The notes: generated from the sequence alone by a model not told the origin. DNA of 64,000 nt from Bacillota bacterium (GCA_023412215.1 JAEYNX010000014.1:62001-126000), one strand, 5' to 3'. Shown: positions 7,962-16,246, counted from the stretch's first letter. Numbers and translations: made by a program.

Positions 7962-8831
7962 TCAGTGCTTTTTCACCGGTACCCAGATTTCGCTTCTGTA
8001 ATCCGGCTTGGAGGTGTCGGGGCTTTCGTTCCACAGCATCTCCGGCCCGCCGGTCAGCTCATAGCTGGAACTGGGGAACCACTCGGCATAGATCCGCCCC
8101 CACACGTTCTGCAGCGCCTGCGGAAAGGCGCCCACCGCCGAAAACACGGCCCAGGTGGCAGGCTCCACCGGCAAAACGGCCCAGCGGTCGGGTGCCGGTT
8201 TGGTGGTGGCGACGCCGATATACTGGTCCAGCTCACTGCCCTCGACGATGCGCTCGGAGAAATTGGCCGAGACGCTCAGCATCCCGAACGGCTCGGTGTC
8301 GCACATCCCCTTCAGCTCGGCGATCCCCTCGGGGGTAAGGGCCTGCCACAGGGAATCCATCTGCGGGTTTACCCCCGAAAAAACAGAAGTGATCCGCTTC
8401 TTAAGCCCGACAATGTAAAATGCGTCCTTTTCTACAATGCGATAATCCATTTCATTTCCTCCTCTGACGGTTAGCTGGAAGGTCATCGGCGGAAAGGCCT
8501 TTATCACCGTGCCGCTCCTTTTGGCCTGCGAGGGCGTTACGCCGTGCATGGTCTGAAACGCCTTGGCAAACGCGTCGGGGGACTCATAGCCCAGCCGAAG
8601 CGCAAGGTCGATCACCCTTTCGTCGCTGTCTTTAAGCAGCGAGGCCGCGAGTGTCAGCCGTCTGCGGCGGATATACTCGCCTATCGGCATGCCCGCCAAA
8701 AAGGAGAACATGCGCCTGAAGTGATATTCCGAGCAGCAGGCAATGCGGGACATCTCCGCAAAATCGATCTCACCGGTCAGGTGACGCTCGATGTAGTGCA
8801 GGGCCTCGTTCATCTGTGCCAGCGTATTCAT
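7962..8831 (-). CDS. AraC-family regulator with GyrI-like ligand domain
   Basis: This is a 289-residue protein. Residues 1-100 carry the two HTH motifs of the AraC DNA-binding domain (AEMSRIACCSEYHFRRMFS and DLALRLGYESPDAFAKAFQ, followed by HGVTPSQ). Residues about 130-289 form a GyrI-like/SOUL-type effector domain (integron-associated effector-binding family), starting DYRIVEKDAFYIVGLKKR and ending YRSEIWVPVKK, a typical ending. This order matches Rob/BmrR-like regulators that bind lipophilic cations or drugs. GGGAGGTGG precedes the ATG at 8831. No efflux pump gene adjoins it, so its target is unknown. A YjbR gene lies upstream on the same strand. Confidence 0.9.
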   Translation of the reverse strand: MNTLAQMNEALHYIERHLTGEIDFAEMSRIACCSEYHFRRMFSFLAGMPIGEYIRRRRLTLAASLLKDSDERVIDLALRLGYESPDAFAKAFQTMHGVTPSQAKRSGTVIKAFPPMTFQLTVRGGNEMDYRIVEKDAFYIVGLKKRITSVFSGVNPQMDSLWQALTPEGIAELKGMCDTEPFGMLSVSANFSERIVEGSELDQYIGVATTKPAPDRWAVLPVEPATWAVFSAVGAFPQALQNVWGRIYAEWFPSSSYELTGGPEMLWNESPDTSKPDYRSEIWVPVKKH

Positions 8832-8928
8832 ACCAACCACCTCCCATGAGAGTAGCATACCCCAAAGCGCGCTTTAATGCCCGACATTTTCGGTGCGGTT
8901 TAGCACGGCCCGAAAAAGCCGCATTGCC

Positions 8929-9312
8929 CTATTCCTGCTGTGCGGTGCCATCAGTCAGCTCACGCTGCTTCTTTTTAGGCAGCTTTCCGACTACCGTAGC
9001 GTAGGAATGGTCTATCATATTTTTAAGCTCGGCGTCGGGCACCGCCCCGTTTAACAGGACAGTGTTAAAGTAGGGCTGCTGGTTTGGCGGACAGTGGTAG
9101 CCCCGAACGACGCTGCCCGGATACAGGCCGCGGAAAAACTCCCCCGCCATCACCTCGCAGTTGAGCGTGATCTTGCAATCCTCCCTGCGGGGATAAAGCT
9201 GCGCAAACAGCCTTTTGCAAACCTTCACGCAGGCCGGCACCTCCCCGAAGGGATAATCAAGATAAGCCCCGGGCTTTGACAGGCAATAGGCTTTTATCTC
9301 CTCAACAGTCAT
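8929..9312 (-). CDS. MmcQ/YjbR family protein
   Basis: A 127-residue protein of the YjbR (MmcQ) double-wing fold. It starts MTVEEIKAYCLSKPGAYLDYPFG, with the conserved PGA--DYPFG pattern, and has YHCPPNQQPYFNTVLLNG in the middle and the ending IDHSYATVVGKLPKKKQ (conserved SY--V---LPKK). The fold resembles CyaY/frataxin-like and DNA-binding proteins, but no biochemical function is established. It runs in the same direction as, and about 100 bases ahead of, the AraC-type regulator, so the two may be cotranscribed. Confidence 0.88.
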   Translation of the reverse strand: MTVEEIKAYCLSKPGAYLDYPFGEVPACVKVCKRLFAQLYPRREDCKITLNCEVMAGEFFRGLYPGSVVRGYHCPPNQQPYFNTVLLNGAVPDAELKNMIDHSYATVVGKLPKKKQRELTDGTAQQE

Positions 9313-9358
9313 GCTATTCGCTCCCCCCTATGAACCACCGAAGCAAGCATTGCCCGAT

Positions 9359-9405
9359 GAAAAAGGAATACAGGGAGAACCAAGCCCTTCCCCCTGTATT
9401 CCTAT
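9359..9405 (-). terminator. terminator after cellobiose phosphorylase
   Basis: Minus strand AGGAATACAGGG pairs with CCCTGTATTCCT and is followed by TTTTTC (arms 9364-9375 and 9392-9403), just after the stop at 9417. Confidence 0.88.
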
Positions 9406-9416
9406 AAACGTTAAAC

Positions 9417-11852
9417 CTAGCCCAAAATGACCTCAACAGCGTGCGTCCTGCCGTCTGCAAAAACGGGGAGCACCCTGCCGCTAAGTTCTTTGCCGTCAAC
9501 TGTCAGTTGTTTTACGCCCTTGCTTACATGCTGCGGGTTTTTCACCGTAATCTCGTAGGTGGCGCCGCGGAACTGCCGGGCGGCCTTAAAGCCGTTCCAC
9601 TGCTGCGGGATGCAGGGGTCCAGCTCCAAGCCGCTGTAGGCCGGCTTGATGCCGAGGATAAACTGTGAAACCGCCACAAAGTTCCACGCGGCGGTGCCGG
9701 TGAGCCACGAGTTCTTGGCCTCGCCGTGGCGCTTCGCGTCCTTACCCGCGATCATCTGGGCGTACACATACGGCTCGGTGCGGTGTATCTCGCTGTACTC
9801 CTCGGTGTAGGCGGGCGCGATCTTCGAGTAGTACTCAAACGCTAGGTCGCCGCGCCCCACGCACGCCTCGGCGCAGATGATCCACGCGTTGTTGTGGCAG
9901 AAGATGCCCGCGTTCTCCTTGTACCCGGCAGGGTAGGTGGAGATTTCACCGTACTCGATATAATAACGCGTAAACGCGGGGTTGTTAAGCACCAGGCCGT
10001 ACTGGGTATCGAGGTATTTCTTTACCGAGTCGAGCGTCTGGATGCACTTGCCTTCCTTTTCGCCGATGCCCGCCATCACGCATAAGCCCTGCGGCTCGAT
10101 GAAGATCTTGCCCTCCTCGTTTTCAACGCTGCCCACCTTGCGCCCGTAATCGTCGTAGGCGCGCAAGAACCACGCCCCGTCATAGCCGCTCTCAAGGATC
10201 GCCTGTTTCATCTCGTCGATATATCCCTGCGCCTTGTCAGCCTCGTCCTCTTTGCCCATCAGCCTGCACAGCGCCGCGTACTCCGGGCCGATGTAGCAGA
10301 ACATGCCTGCGATCATCACCGACTCCGCCACCTTGCCGTCCTTGCTGGTGGTGGTTTGGAACGATTCGCCCGGGGTGTTTGAGAAGCAATTGAGGTTTAA
10401 GCAGTCGTTCCAGTCCGCGCGCCCGATGAGCGGCAGGTTGTGCGGGCCGCGGCGGCCCACCACGTGGTAGAAGGCGCGCTTTAGGTGGTCGAGCAGCGGC
10501 TGCGCCTTGCTCTCGTCGTTTTCGTAGGGCACCATGGTGTTTAATACGTCAAGGTCGCCCGTCTCTTTGATGTAAGCCGCGCAGGCCGAAATAAGCCACA
10601 GCGGGTCGTCGTTGAAGTTGCCGCCCACGGCGTCGTTGCCCTTTTTGGTAAGCGGCTGATACTGGTGGTAGGCGCCGCCATTTTCCAGCTGGGTGGCCGC
10701 GAGGTCGAGCAGGCGCTCCCGCGCGCGCTCGGGTATCTGGTGCACAAAGCCCAAGAGGTCTTGGTTAGAGTCTCTAAAGCCCATGCCGCGCCCGATGCCC
10801 GATTCAAAATAGGAGGCACTGCGCGAAAGGTTAAAGGTCACCATGCACTGGTACTGGTTCCAGATGTTCACCATGCGGTTGAGCTTCTCGTCCTCGGTGT
10901 GTACGGTATACACCGAAAGCAGCTTATCCCAGTAGGCGGCAAGCTCGGCAAGGGCCGCGTTTACCTGCTGCACGGTTTCAAACCGCTTGATCATCTCATG
11001 GGCCTTCTGTTTGTTGATAACGCCCGGGGCCTGCCACTTTTCCTCCTGCCTATTCTCCACATAACCGAGGATGAACACCAGTTCCTTGCTTTCACCCGGT
11101 GCTAGGTTGATCTCAATGCAGTGGGAGGCGATGGGCGACCAGCCGTCGGCCACCGAGTTGCCCGGCTTGCCGGAGGCTACTACCTGCGGGTTGTCAAAGC
11201 CGTTGTAGAGGCCGATAAAGCTCTCCCGGTCGGTATCAAAGCCCGCGATGGGCGCGTTTACGGTGTAGAACGCGTAGTGGTCGCGGCGCTCCTTGTATTC
11301 GGTTTTGTGGTAGATGGTCGAGCCCTCGAGCTCCACCTCGCCGGTGTTATAGTTGCGCTGGAAGTTGGTCATATCGTCGTAGGCCTCCCACAGGCACCAC
11401 TCAAGAAACGAGAAGAGCTTGAGGGATTTTTGCGCGCCCGACTCGTTTTTGATCACCACCTTCTGCACCTCGCCCGCGAAGTTCTGCGGCACAAAGAAGG
11501 TAACCTCCGCGCTCACGCCGCCGCGCTTGCCCTTGATGACGGTGTAGCCCATGCCGTGGCGGCACTCGTACGCCTCCAGCTCGCGTTTCACGGGCGACCA
11601 GCCGGGCGACCAGAAGTCGCCGCCGTCGCAGAGGTAGAAGTAGCGTCCGCCCATATCCACCGGTACGTTGTTGTAGCGGTAGCGCGTAATGCGTCGAAGG
11701 CGTGCGTCCTTGTAAAAGCTGTAGCCGCCCGCCGTGTTGGAGATGAGGGAGAAAAAGTCCTGCGTGCCGAGGTAATTGATCCACGGGTAGGGAGTTTTGG
11801 GGGAACGGATGACATACTCCTTTTTGTCATCATCAAAAAAGCCGAATTTCAA
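9417..11852 (-). CDS. cellobiose phosphorylase (GH94)
   Basis: This is an 811-residue enzyme, the same length as characterised clostridial cellobiose phosphorylases. It cleaves cellobiose with inorganic phosphate to glucose 1-phosphate and glucose in the cytoplasm, saving one ATP. The N-terminus MKFGFFDDDKKEYVI and TPYPWINYLG are near-signature sequences. The central (alpha/alpha)6 barrel carries the catalytic Asp in GRADWNDCLNL (about residue 480-490), preceded by GRGMGFRDSNQDLLG and followed by ETFQTT-like SFQTTTSKDG. The start codon is TTG at 11850-11852, eight bases after AGGAGGT. It follows the LacI gene by 47 bases on the same strand, so the regulator probably controls it. No sugar transporter is present nearby. 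Confidence 0.94.
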   Translation of the reverse strand: MKFGFFDDDKKEYVIRSPKTPYPWINYLGTQDFFSLISNTAGGYSFYKDARLRRITRYRYNNVPVDMGGRYFYLCDGGDFWSPGWSPVKRELEAYECRHGMGYTVIKGKRGGVSAEVTFFVPQNFAGEVQKVVIKNESGAQKSLKLFSFLEWCLWEAYDDMTNFQRNYNTGEVELEGSTIYHKTEYKERRDHYAFYTVNAPIAGFDTDRESFIGLYNGFDNPQVVASGKPGNSVADGWSPIASHCIEINLAPGESKELVFILGYVENRQEEKWQAPGVINKQKAHEMIKRFETVQQVNAALAELAAYWDKLLSVYTVHTEDEKLNRMVNIWNQYQCMVTFNLSRSASYFESGIGRGMGFRDSNQDLLGFVHQIPERARERLLDLAATQLENGGAYHQYQPLTKKGNDAVGGNFNDDPLWLISACAAYIKETGDLDVLNTMVPYENDESKAQPLLDHLKRAFYHVVGRRGPHNLPLIGRADWNDCLNLNCFSNTPGESFQTTTSKDGKVAESVMIAGMFCYIGPEYAALCRLMGKEDEADKAQGYIDEMKQAILESGYDGAWFLRAYDDYGRKVGSVENEEGKIFIEPQGLCVMAGIGEKEGKCIQTLDSVKKYLDTQYGLVLNNPAFTRYYIEYGEISTYPAGYKENAGIFCHNNAWIICAEACVGRGDLAFEYYSKIAPAYTEEYSEIHRTEPYVYAQMIAGKDAKRHGEAKNSWLTGTAAWNFVAVSQFILGIKPAYSGLELDPCIPQQWNGFKAARQFRGATYEITVKNPQHVSKGVKQLTVDGKELSGRVLPVFADGRTHAVEVILG

Positions 11853-11899
11853 CGAAGCTACCTCCTAAAATAGTTGTTTTACTTTCTGGGTTACATTTA

Positions 11900-12949
11900 T
11901 TATTTATTGTTATCTAAATTGGCACAGCTTGCGCGCTCGATAAACAAAAGCGAAAAGCGCTCCTGTTCATAGCCCGCGTTCCGCCCCTCGATGCGCTCGA
12001 TCACCCGCCCGGCGGCACGGGTGACCATGTCGTACAGCGGAACGCCGAAGGTGGTAAGCTGTGGCGTCATCTGAGACGCCATGGGGATATCGTCAAACCC
12101 GATAAGCGAGAGATCGCGCGGCACGCGCAACCCCTGCTCCTTAAAGGCCTCGGCGGCGGCCATCGCCATCACATCGTTGCAGGCGAGCAGCGCCGTGGGC
12201 AGCTTCGGCTCTTTTGCAAGCCGCTTTGCCTCACTGTAGGCGGCGTCGTACCGGAAGCGGCCGCTCAGCACAAAGCGCTTATCCGCCTCAAGGCTCAGGC
12301 TCCGCATTGCGGCGAGGTAGCCCTGATAGCGCTGCAGGCCCGAATAGGTCTCGAGCAGTCCGGTGATAATGCCGATCTCACGGTGCCCAAGCCGGTGAAG
12401 ATACTCCACCGCCTGCATCGCACTCTCGTAATCGTTGGAATTGACCACCACAAGGTTTGAGTGGACTAAATCGTTTTCGGACAGGCGGCTCGGGTCGTAA
12501 TCCACGATGCCGACGGGTACGCTTAACTGAATGAGCCGTCTGATCTGTCCGGTATCCTTCTCGTTGCCCACAATGATGGCGCCGCTGATGCGCTTTTGCG
12601 AGACGGTTTGAAAAACGCGGCAGTAGTCGGCCACCGAGTAGATGGTATGAATGAGCACATAGTAGCCGCTGCTGTTGGCGGCGTCTATGGCGGCGTTGAC
12701 GATGGAGGAGTAGTAGCTGTTCTGGTAGATGTTCTCGTGGTCGTAGATACTCACAACAAACAGGCCGATGGTGTTGTTGGCCTTGCCCGCGAGGATCTGC
12801 GCCGAGGTGTTGGGCTCGTAGCCCACCTCCTCGATAACGCGCATTACCTTCTCGCGCGTTTCGTCGGGAACATTGGGATAGTTGTTGATGACGCGCGAGA
12901 CCGTGCTGCGCGAAACACCCGCCAAGCGGGCGATGTCTTCGCTTTTCAT
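11900..12949 (-). CDS. LacI-family transcriptional regulator
   Basis: A 349-residue repressor. The N-terminal HTH (MKSEDIARLAGVSRSTVSR) and hinge helix (YEPNTSAQILAGKA) are followed by a periplasmic-binding-protein-like sensor domain (NTIGLFVVSIYD ... SLIGFDDIPMASQMTPQLTTF). I set the start at 12949 because it gives the standard LacI N-terminus; an ATG four codons upstream (12961) is also possible, and GGAAAGG sits awkwardly for both. It lies directly upstream of cellobiose phosphorylase and probably responds to a beta-glucoside or its product. An A/T-rich region with a 26-base palindrome lies in front. Confidence 0.92.
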   Translation of the reverse strand: MKSEDIARLAGVSRSTVSRVINNYPNVPDETREKVMRVIEEVGYEPNTSAQILAGKANNTIGLFVVSIYDHENIYQNSYYSSIVNAAIDAANSSGYYVLIHTIYSVADYCRVFQTVSQKRISGAIIVGNEKDTGQIRRLIQLSVPVGIVDYDPSRLSENDLVHSNLVVVNSNDYESAMQAVEYLHRLGHREIGIITGLLETYSGLQRYQGYLAAMRSLSLEADKRFVLSGRFRYDAAYSEAKRLAKEPKLPTALLACNDVMAMAAAEAFKEQGLRVPRDLSLIGFDDIPMASQMTPQLTTFGVPLYDMVTRAAGRVIERIEGRNAGYEQERFSLLFIERASCANLDNNK

Positions 12950-12984
12950 GCTTGTGACCATGCCTTTCCGCGCTTGCGCCAAAA

Positions 12985-13090
12985 AGGCACAAAACGCCAT
13001 GAAAAATTACGATGCGGCTTTGCAGCAGAATGAATTAGTATTACTCCGGCAGTAATTTTTCCACAGTTTGAAAGATTCATCTTTCAAACT
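12985..13090. repeat. modular palindromic element upstream of the LacI gene
   Basis: A perfect 12-base inverted repeat, AGTTTGAAAGAT-tc-ATCTTTCAAACT (13065-13090), adjoins TTTTTCCA, a TTAGTATTACT segment and a GCGGCTTTGCAGC hairpin. The same order of modules (GTTGAAAGA..TCTT.AAC, TGGAAAAA, GC-rich hairpin, GCATCG..TTTTTCA) recurs in the insert at 15859-16032. The gap 12950-13303 otherwise shows only AT-rich DNA and the terminator at 13245-13281. Confidence 0.65.
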
Positions 13091-13244
13091 GTTATGAACG
13101 CGCGTTTATTAAGCTTATTATATCGGAACCCTCGGTATAAAGCAAATGGTTTTTCGTCTAATAATAAACAATTTCACGCGCGGGATTTCGGTATTTTCGC
13201 ATGACGGTTTCGCCGCTTGCCGATAGGCGCCTGCCTGCCCCCCT

Positions 13245-13281
13245 AAAAACGCCGAGAGGCCGCGCTCACGCGCGGCCTCTC
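13245..13281 (-). terminator. terminator of the germinant-receptor operon
   Basis: GAGAGGCCGCGC-tcac-GCGCGGCCTCTC (13254-13281), followed on the minus strand by GGCGTTTTT. It lies just beyond the second GerB-type gene. Confidence 0.9.
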
Positions 13282-13303
13282 GCTGTACAGCGTATCCAAA
13301 CGA

Positions 13304-14422
13304 CTACGGTAAGGTGGATTCCTCCTGTGCCTTTTTCTCCTGCCGGGTGCGCCTTCTGCACTTAATCTCCGCCACAATCCAGACGATCACGGGCAGGATC
13401 ACCTTCATGGGAAAGGAGTAGTACGGATAAACCTGAAACGCCCAGAACTGCATGGTCATAATATCGTCATAGAGGATATAACCAAGGTAGATCATCAGTA
13501 AGCCTACCTCTATCACCACCGACCGGTAATTTTGAAGGTTAAAAACCTTTTCGATGCCCTTGCAGGCCGCCAACAGGCAGACGGAAGCCTTCATAAAGGC
13601 ACCGAAAACAAATACAATCGACACCGTAACCTCTATGCGTTCGATGTATGCGCCGACGGTGATCCGGCTCACGGCCTCGTAAGAGGGAAAATAAAAGGTA
13701 TCCGCCATATTTCCCAGCACCATAATGTTTCGTAGGGTGATAAACAAAATGATGACAGCCGGAATCGCTGTTCCGATGAGATAAACCTTTTTGGGCGATT
13801 TCCGGCTGGCCATTGTACCGATTGCTCCCATGAACAACACGGTCTGGGCAAAAGGAAAGGCAAAGGCGGAAAACGCGGCCTTCAGTAAGGTTTCCGGGCC
13901 GCAGCTGAACAAAGGCTTGAGATAGTTCAGGTGGAATTGCGGGATGGCCATGAGCTGTACCAGCACCAAGATTACAAAGATGACGGGCATAAAATAGGTT
14001 GTAATCCTGCCCATCACCTCTATCCCCAGGCGGGCCGCGATGATACACACGCACCCGAGCGCAAAAATCGGCACCACCATGGGGGTTTCGGGCAGGGCAA
14101 CCGTGTTGGTAAACTCGCCGAAGCTGTGCAGCACCAGCGCCCCCAGATGAAAGCTATATAAGATATACACCACCGAGACGGCCCTGCCCAACACCCCGCC
14201 CAGCGTCAGCTTTAAAATGTCAAACAGGTCTTTGCCGTGATAAAGCGAAAGCAGCCTTGCGTAGAGGAGCAGCATGGGCAGCGCCATAACAAACCCGATG
14301 ATAATGGTCATCCACGCATCGTTTTTGGCACTGCCCCCGACGCCGATAATCAGGGTGCTGCCGATGACGAAGACGATAAACAGGAATATGGCCTCTTTGT
14401 CGGTAACCCGCTCTGTCTGCAT
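13304..14422 (-). CDS. spore germination protein, GerB-type permease (copy 1)
   Basis: A 372-residue polytopic membrane protein of the spore germination permease (GerAB, APC superfamily) family, the B subunit of a germinant receptor in the inner spore membrane. It starts MQTERVTDKEAIFLFIVFVIGS and has about ten membrane segments, including GVLGRAVSVVYILYSFHLGALVL and the EAVSRITVGAYIERIE region. A basic tail (KCRRRTRQEKKAQEES) ends it. The start at 14422 matches that of its neighbour at 15853. The two copies have the same length and are mostly identical by eye. Copy 1 is preceded by a decayed D-like gene rather than a complete receptor set, so it may share the A and C subunits encoded at 16.2-19 kb. 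Confidence 0.9.
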   Translation of the reverse strand: MQTERVTDKEAIFLFIVFVIGSTLIIGVGGSAKNDAWMTIIIGFVMALPMLLLYARLLSLYHGKDLFDILKLTLGGVLGRAVSVVYILYSFHLGALVLHSFGEFTNTVALPETPMVVPIFALGCVCIIAARLGIEVMGRITTYFMPVIFVILVLVQLMAIPQFHLNYLKPLFSCGPETLLKAAFSAFAFPFAQTVLFMGAIGTMASRKSPKKVYLIGTAIPAVIILFITLRNIMVLGNMADTFYFPSYEAVSRITVGAYIERIEVTVSIVFVFGAFMKASVCLLAACKGIEKVFNLQNYRSVVIEVGLLMIYLGYILYDDIMTMQFWAFQVYPYYSFPMKVILPVIVWIVAEIKCRRRTRQEKKAQEESTLP

Positions 14423-14429
14423 GATAAAC

Positions 14430-14632
14430 CTACTTTCCGCATATGGAAATGTTCCCAAATGGGCCTTTCGGGGCTTGGAATCTTTACATGAAGACATAAT
14501 CATACGATGACGACAAACAAAAGGGTCGTTAGGGCGATGTTCACCCAAAAGTCCCGCCACTGCTCTTTATTGTACGATGGCCGGATATCAAAAAATTAAA
14601 AGCAGGTAACCCAAAACCGCAAACGCAATCAT
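14430..14632 (-). pseudogene. decayed copy of the small D-like receptor subunit
   Basis: The DNA aligns end to end with the intact 69-codon gene at 16037-16246. The start ATG and first 14 codons are kept, but a run of T is two bases shorter (six against eight), which shifts the frame and creates an immediate TGA (ATT TTT TGA). A second in-frame TGA replaces CTC near the C-terminal third (GTA TGA against GTA CTC). The GGAAAGTAG end is kept, only a few bases before the start of GerB copy 1. It is a clear relic of the duplication. Confidence 0.85.
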
Positions 14633-14685
14633 GCTCCCGAGCTGCCTTCCCGATAAGAATGGCTGATGATGGCGCTGTCTATTCA
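14629..14685 (-). pseudogene. remnant of a second GerC gene (C-terminal end only)
   Basis: The minus strand here reads DSAIISHSYREGSSGA-stop, against NSAIVNHSYREVSSES-stop at the end of the intact GerC gene (16243-17406). As in the intact operon, its TGA overlaps the ATG of the small D-like gene. Upstream the similarity fades after about 16-20 codons. The duplication therefore once included the end of gerC, and nearly all of that second gerC is missing. Confidence 0.75.
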
Positions 14686-14734
14686 TCTGAATCTCTTCGC
14701 CGTTTACAATCGGCTGCACTGTGGTATAAAACGA

Positions 14735-15853
14735 TTACGGTAAGGCGGATTCCTCCTGTGCCTTTTTCTCCTGGCGGGTACGCCTTCGGCACTTTACCTC
14801 CGCCACAATCCAGACGATCACCGGCAGGATCACCTGCATGGGAAAGGCGTAATAATTGTAAACCTTAAACGCCCAGTACTGCATCATCATAATATCGTCG
14901 TAGATGATGTAAGCGAGGTAGATCATCAGCAGGCCTACCTCTATCACCACCGAGCGGTAATTTTGAAGATTAAAGACCTTTTCAACGCCCTTACAGGCTA
15001 CCATCAGACAGATCGAGGATTTAATAAACGCGCCGAAGATGAAAACGATCGACACCGTAACCTCTATGCGTTCAACGTAGGTACCAATCGTAATCCGGCT
15101 TACGGCTTCGTAAGAAGGAAAGTAGAAGGTATCCAGCATGCTTCCCAAAACCATAATGTTCCGAAGCGTGATAAATAAAATAATGATGGCCGGAATGGCT
15201 ACCCCGAGCAGATAGATCTTTTTGGGAGATTTCCGGCTGGCCAGGGTGCCAAAGGCCCCCAGAAAGATCACCGTCTCGGCGTAAGGAAAGGCAAAGGCGG
15301 AAAACCCCGATTTCAGCAGGGTATCCAGCCCGCAGCAGAACACGGGCTTCAGATAGTTCGGGTGAAACTGCGGGATGGCCATCAGCTGCACCGCTATTAA
15401 AATTACAAAGATAACGGGCATAAAGTAGGTGGTGACCCTGCCCATAACCTCAATCCCCAGACGGGCGGCAATGATACAAATGAGCCCGAGCGCAAAGGTC
15501 GGCACGAACATGGGGGTTTCGGGCAGGGCGACCGTGTTGGTAAACTCGCCGAAGTTGCGCAGCACCAGCGCCCCCAGATGAAAGGCGTATAAGATATACA
15601 CCACCGAGATAACCCTGCCCAACACCCCGCCCAGCGTCCGCTTTAAAATATCAAACAGGTCTTTGCCATGATAAAGGGATTGCAGCCTTGCGTAGATGAA
15701 CAGCATGGGCAGCGCCATGACAAACCCGAGGATGGCGGACATCCACGCGTCGTTTTTGGCACTGCCCCCTACGCCGATAATCAGGGTGCTGCCGATGACG
15801 AAAGCGATGAACAGGAATATGGCCTCTTTGTCGGTAACCCGCTCTGTCTGCAT
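14735..15853 (-). CDS. spore germination protein, GerB-type permease (copy 2)
   Basis: A 372-residue paralogue of the protein encoded at 13304-14422 with the same start (MQTERVTDKEAIFLFIAFVIGS), the same membrane layout and the same basic tail. It is the B subunit of the receptor made with the A and C subunits just upstream. An ATG four codons earlier (15865) is possible. The ribosome site GAAAGAAAGG (15891-15900) is the 3' arm of a 10-base inverted repeat, so its translation could be limited by hairpin formation; copy 1 lacks this. The upstream 174 bases (15859-16032) are absent from the equivalent place in copy 1. Substitutions cluster in loops and some membrane segments, which could alter germinant recognition (inference). 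Confidence 0.9.
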   Translation of the reverse strand: MQTERVTDKEAIFLFIAFVIGSTLIIGVGGSAKNDAWMSAILGFVMALPMLFIYARLQSLYHGKDLFDILKRTLGGVLGRVISVVYILYAFHLGALVLRNFGEFTNTVALPETPMFVPTFALGLICIIAARLGIEVMGRVTTYFMPVIFVILIAVQLMAIPQFHPNYLKPVFCCGLDTLLKSGFSAFAFPYAETVIFLGAFGTLASRKSPKKIYLLGVAIPAIIILFITLRNIMVLGSMLDTFYFPSYEAVSRITIGTYVERIEVTVSIVFIFGAFIKSSICLMVACKGVEKVFNLQNYRSVVIEVGLLMIYLAYIIYDDIMMMQYWAFKVYNYYAFPMQVILPVIVWIVAEVKCRRRTRQEKKAQEESALP

Positions 15854-15858
15854 GATAA

Positions 15859-16032
15859 GATCCATATCCTTTCTTTCAGGCCTTATGCCCGAAAGAAAGG
15901 ACATAAAACCGATTTGAAAAAGTGTCGATGCCGCTTTCGCGGCAGGAGTGGCTACGCAGAACGATGAAGGGCTAAGCCCTTCATCGTTTTGACAGACAGT
16001 TTTTCCAAGGTTAAGAGATTTTCTTTCAACCT
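15859..16032. repeat. 174-bp insertion between the D-like gene and GerB copy 2
   Basis: In copy 1 the sequence GGAAAGTAG-GTTTATC-ATG joins the D-like relic straight to gerB. In copy 2 this junction is split after GTTTA by about 174 bases. The insert has a CCTTTCTTTC/GAAAGAAAGG hairpin (15868-15900), a GCCGC-tttc-GCGGC hairpin, a GATGAAGGGCT/AGCCCTTCATC hairpin, TTTTTCCA and an AGGTTAAGAGA...TCTTTCAACCT inverted repeat. It has the same modules as the element at 12985-13090. Confidence 0.7.
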
Positions 16033-16036
16033 AAAC

Positions 16037-16246
16037 CTACTTTCCAAAAATGGAGATGATGAGTTCCCGAATGGGCCGTTCGGGGCTTGGAATCTTTACA
16101 TGAAGACAGATGAGTACGGTAACAACAAAAGAAAAGGTCGTCAGGGCAATGTTTACCCAAAAGTCATGCCATTGCGCCTTCTGATACAATGGCCGGATAT
16201 CAAAAAAAATCAAAAGCAGGTACCCCAAAACCGCGAGCGCAATCAT
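16037..16246 (-). CDS. small two-TM protein, germinant receptor D-subunit-like
   Basis: A 69-residue membrane protein with two hydrophobic segments (residues 1-15 and 29-49) separated by FDIRPLYQKAQWHDF, and a KIPSP ending followed by a short amphipathic tail. Its ATG overlaps the gerC stop (ATGA) and gerB follows, so it belongs to the receptor operon. Small two-TM D subunits are known in some Bacillus germinant receptor operons, where they modulate germination; size, topology and position fit that group. A decayed second copy lies at 14430-14632. The assignment rests on topology and context and was not tested by alignment. Confidence 0.7.
   Translation of the reverse strand: MIALAVLGYLLLIFFDIRPLYQKAQWHDFWVNIALTTFSFVVTVLICLHVKIPSPERPIRELIISIFGK

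Noticed and set aside
7770..8474. 234-codon plus-strand frame
   Set aside because: It overlaps the AraC/GyrI-like gene and its terminator on the opposite strand; its translation has no recognisable domain.
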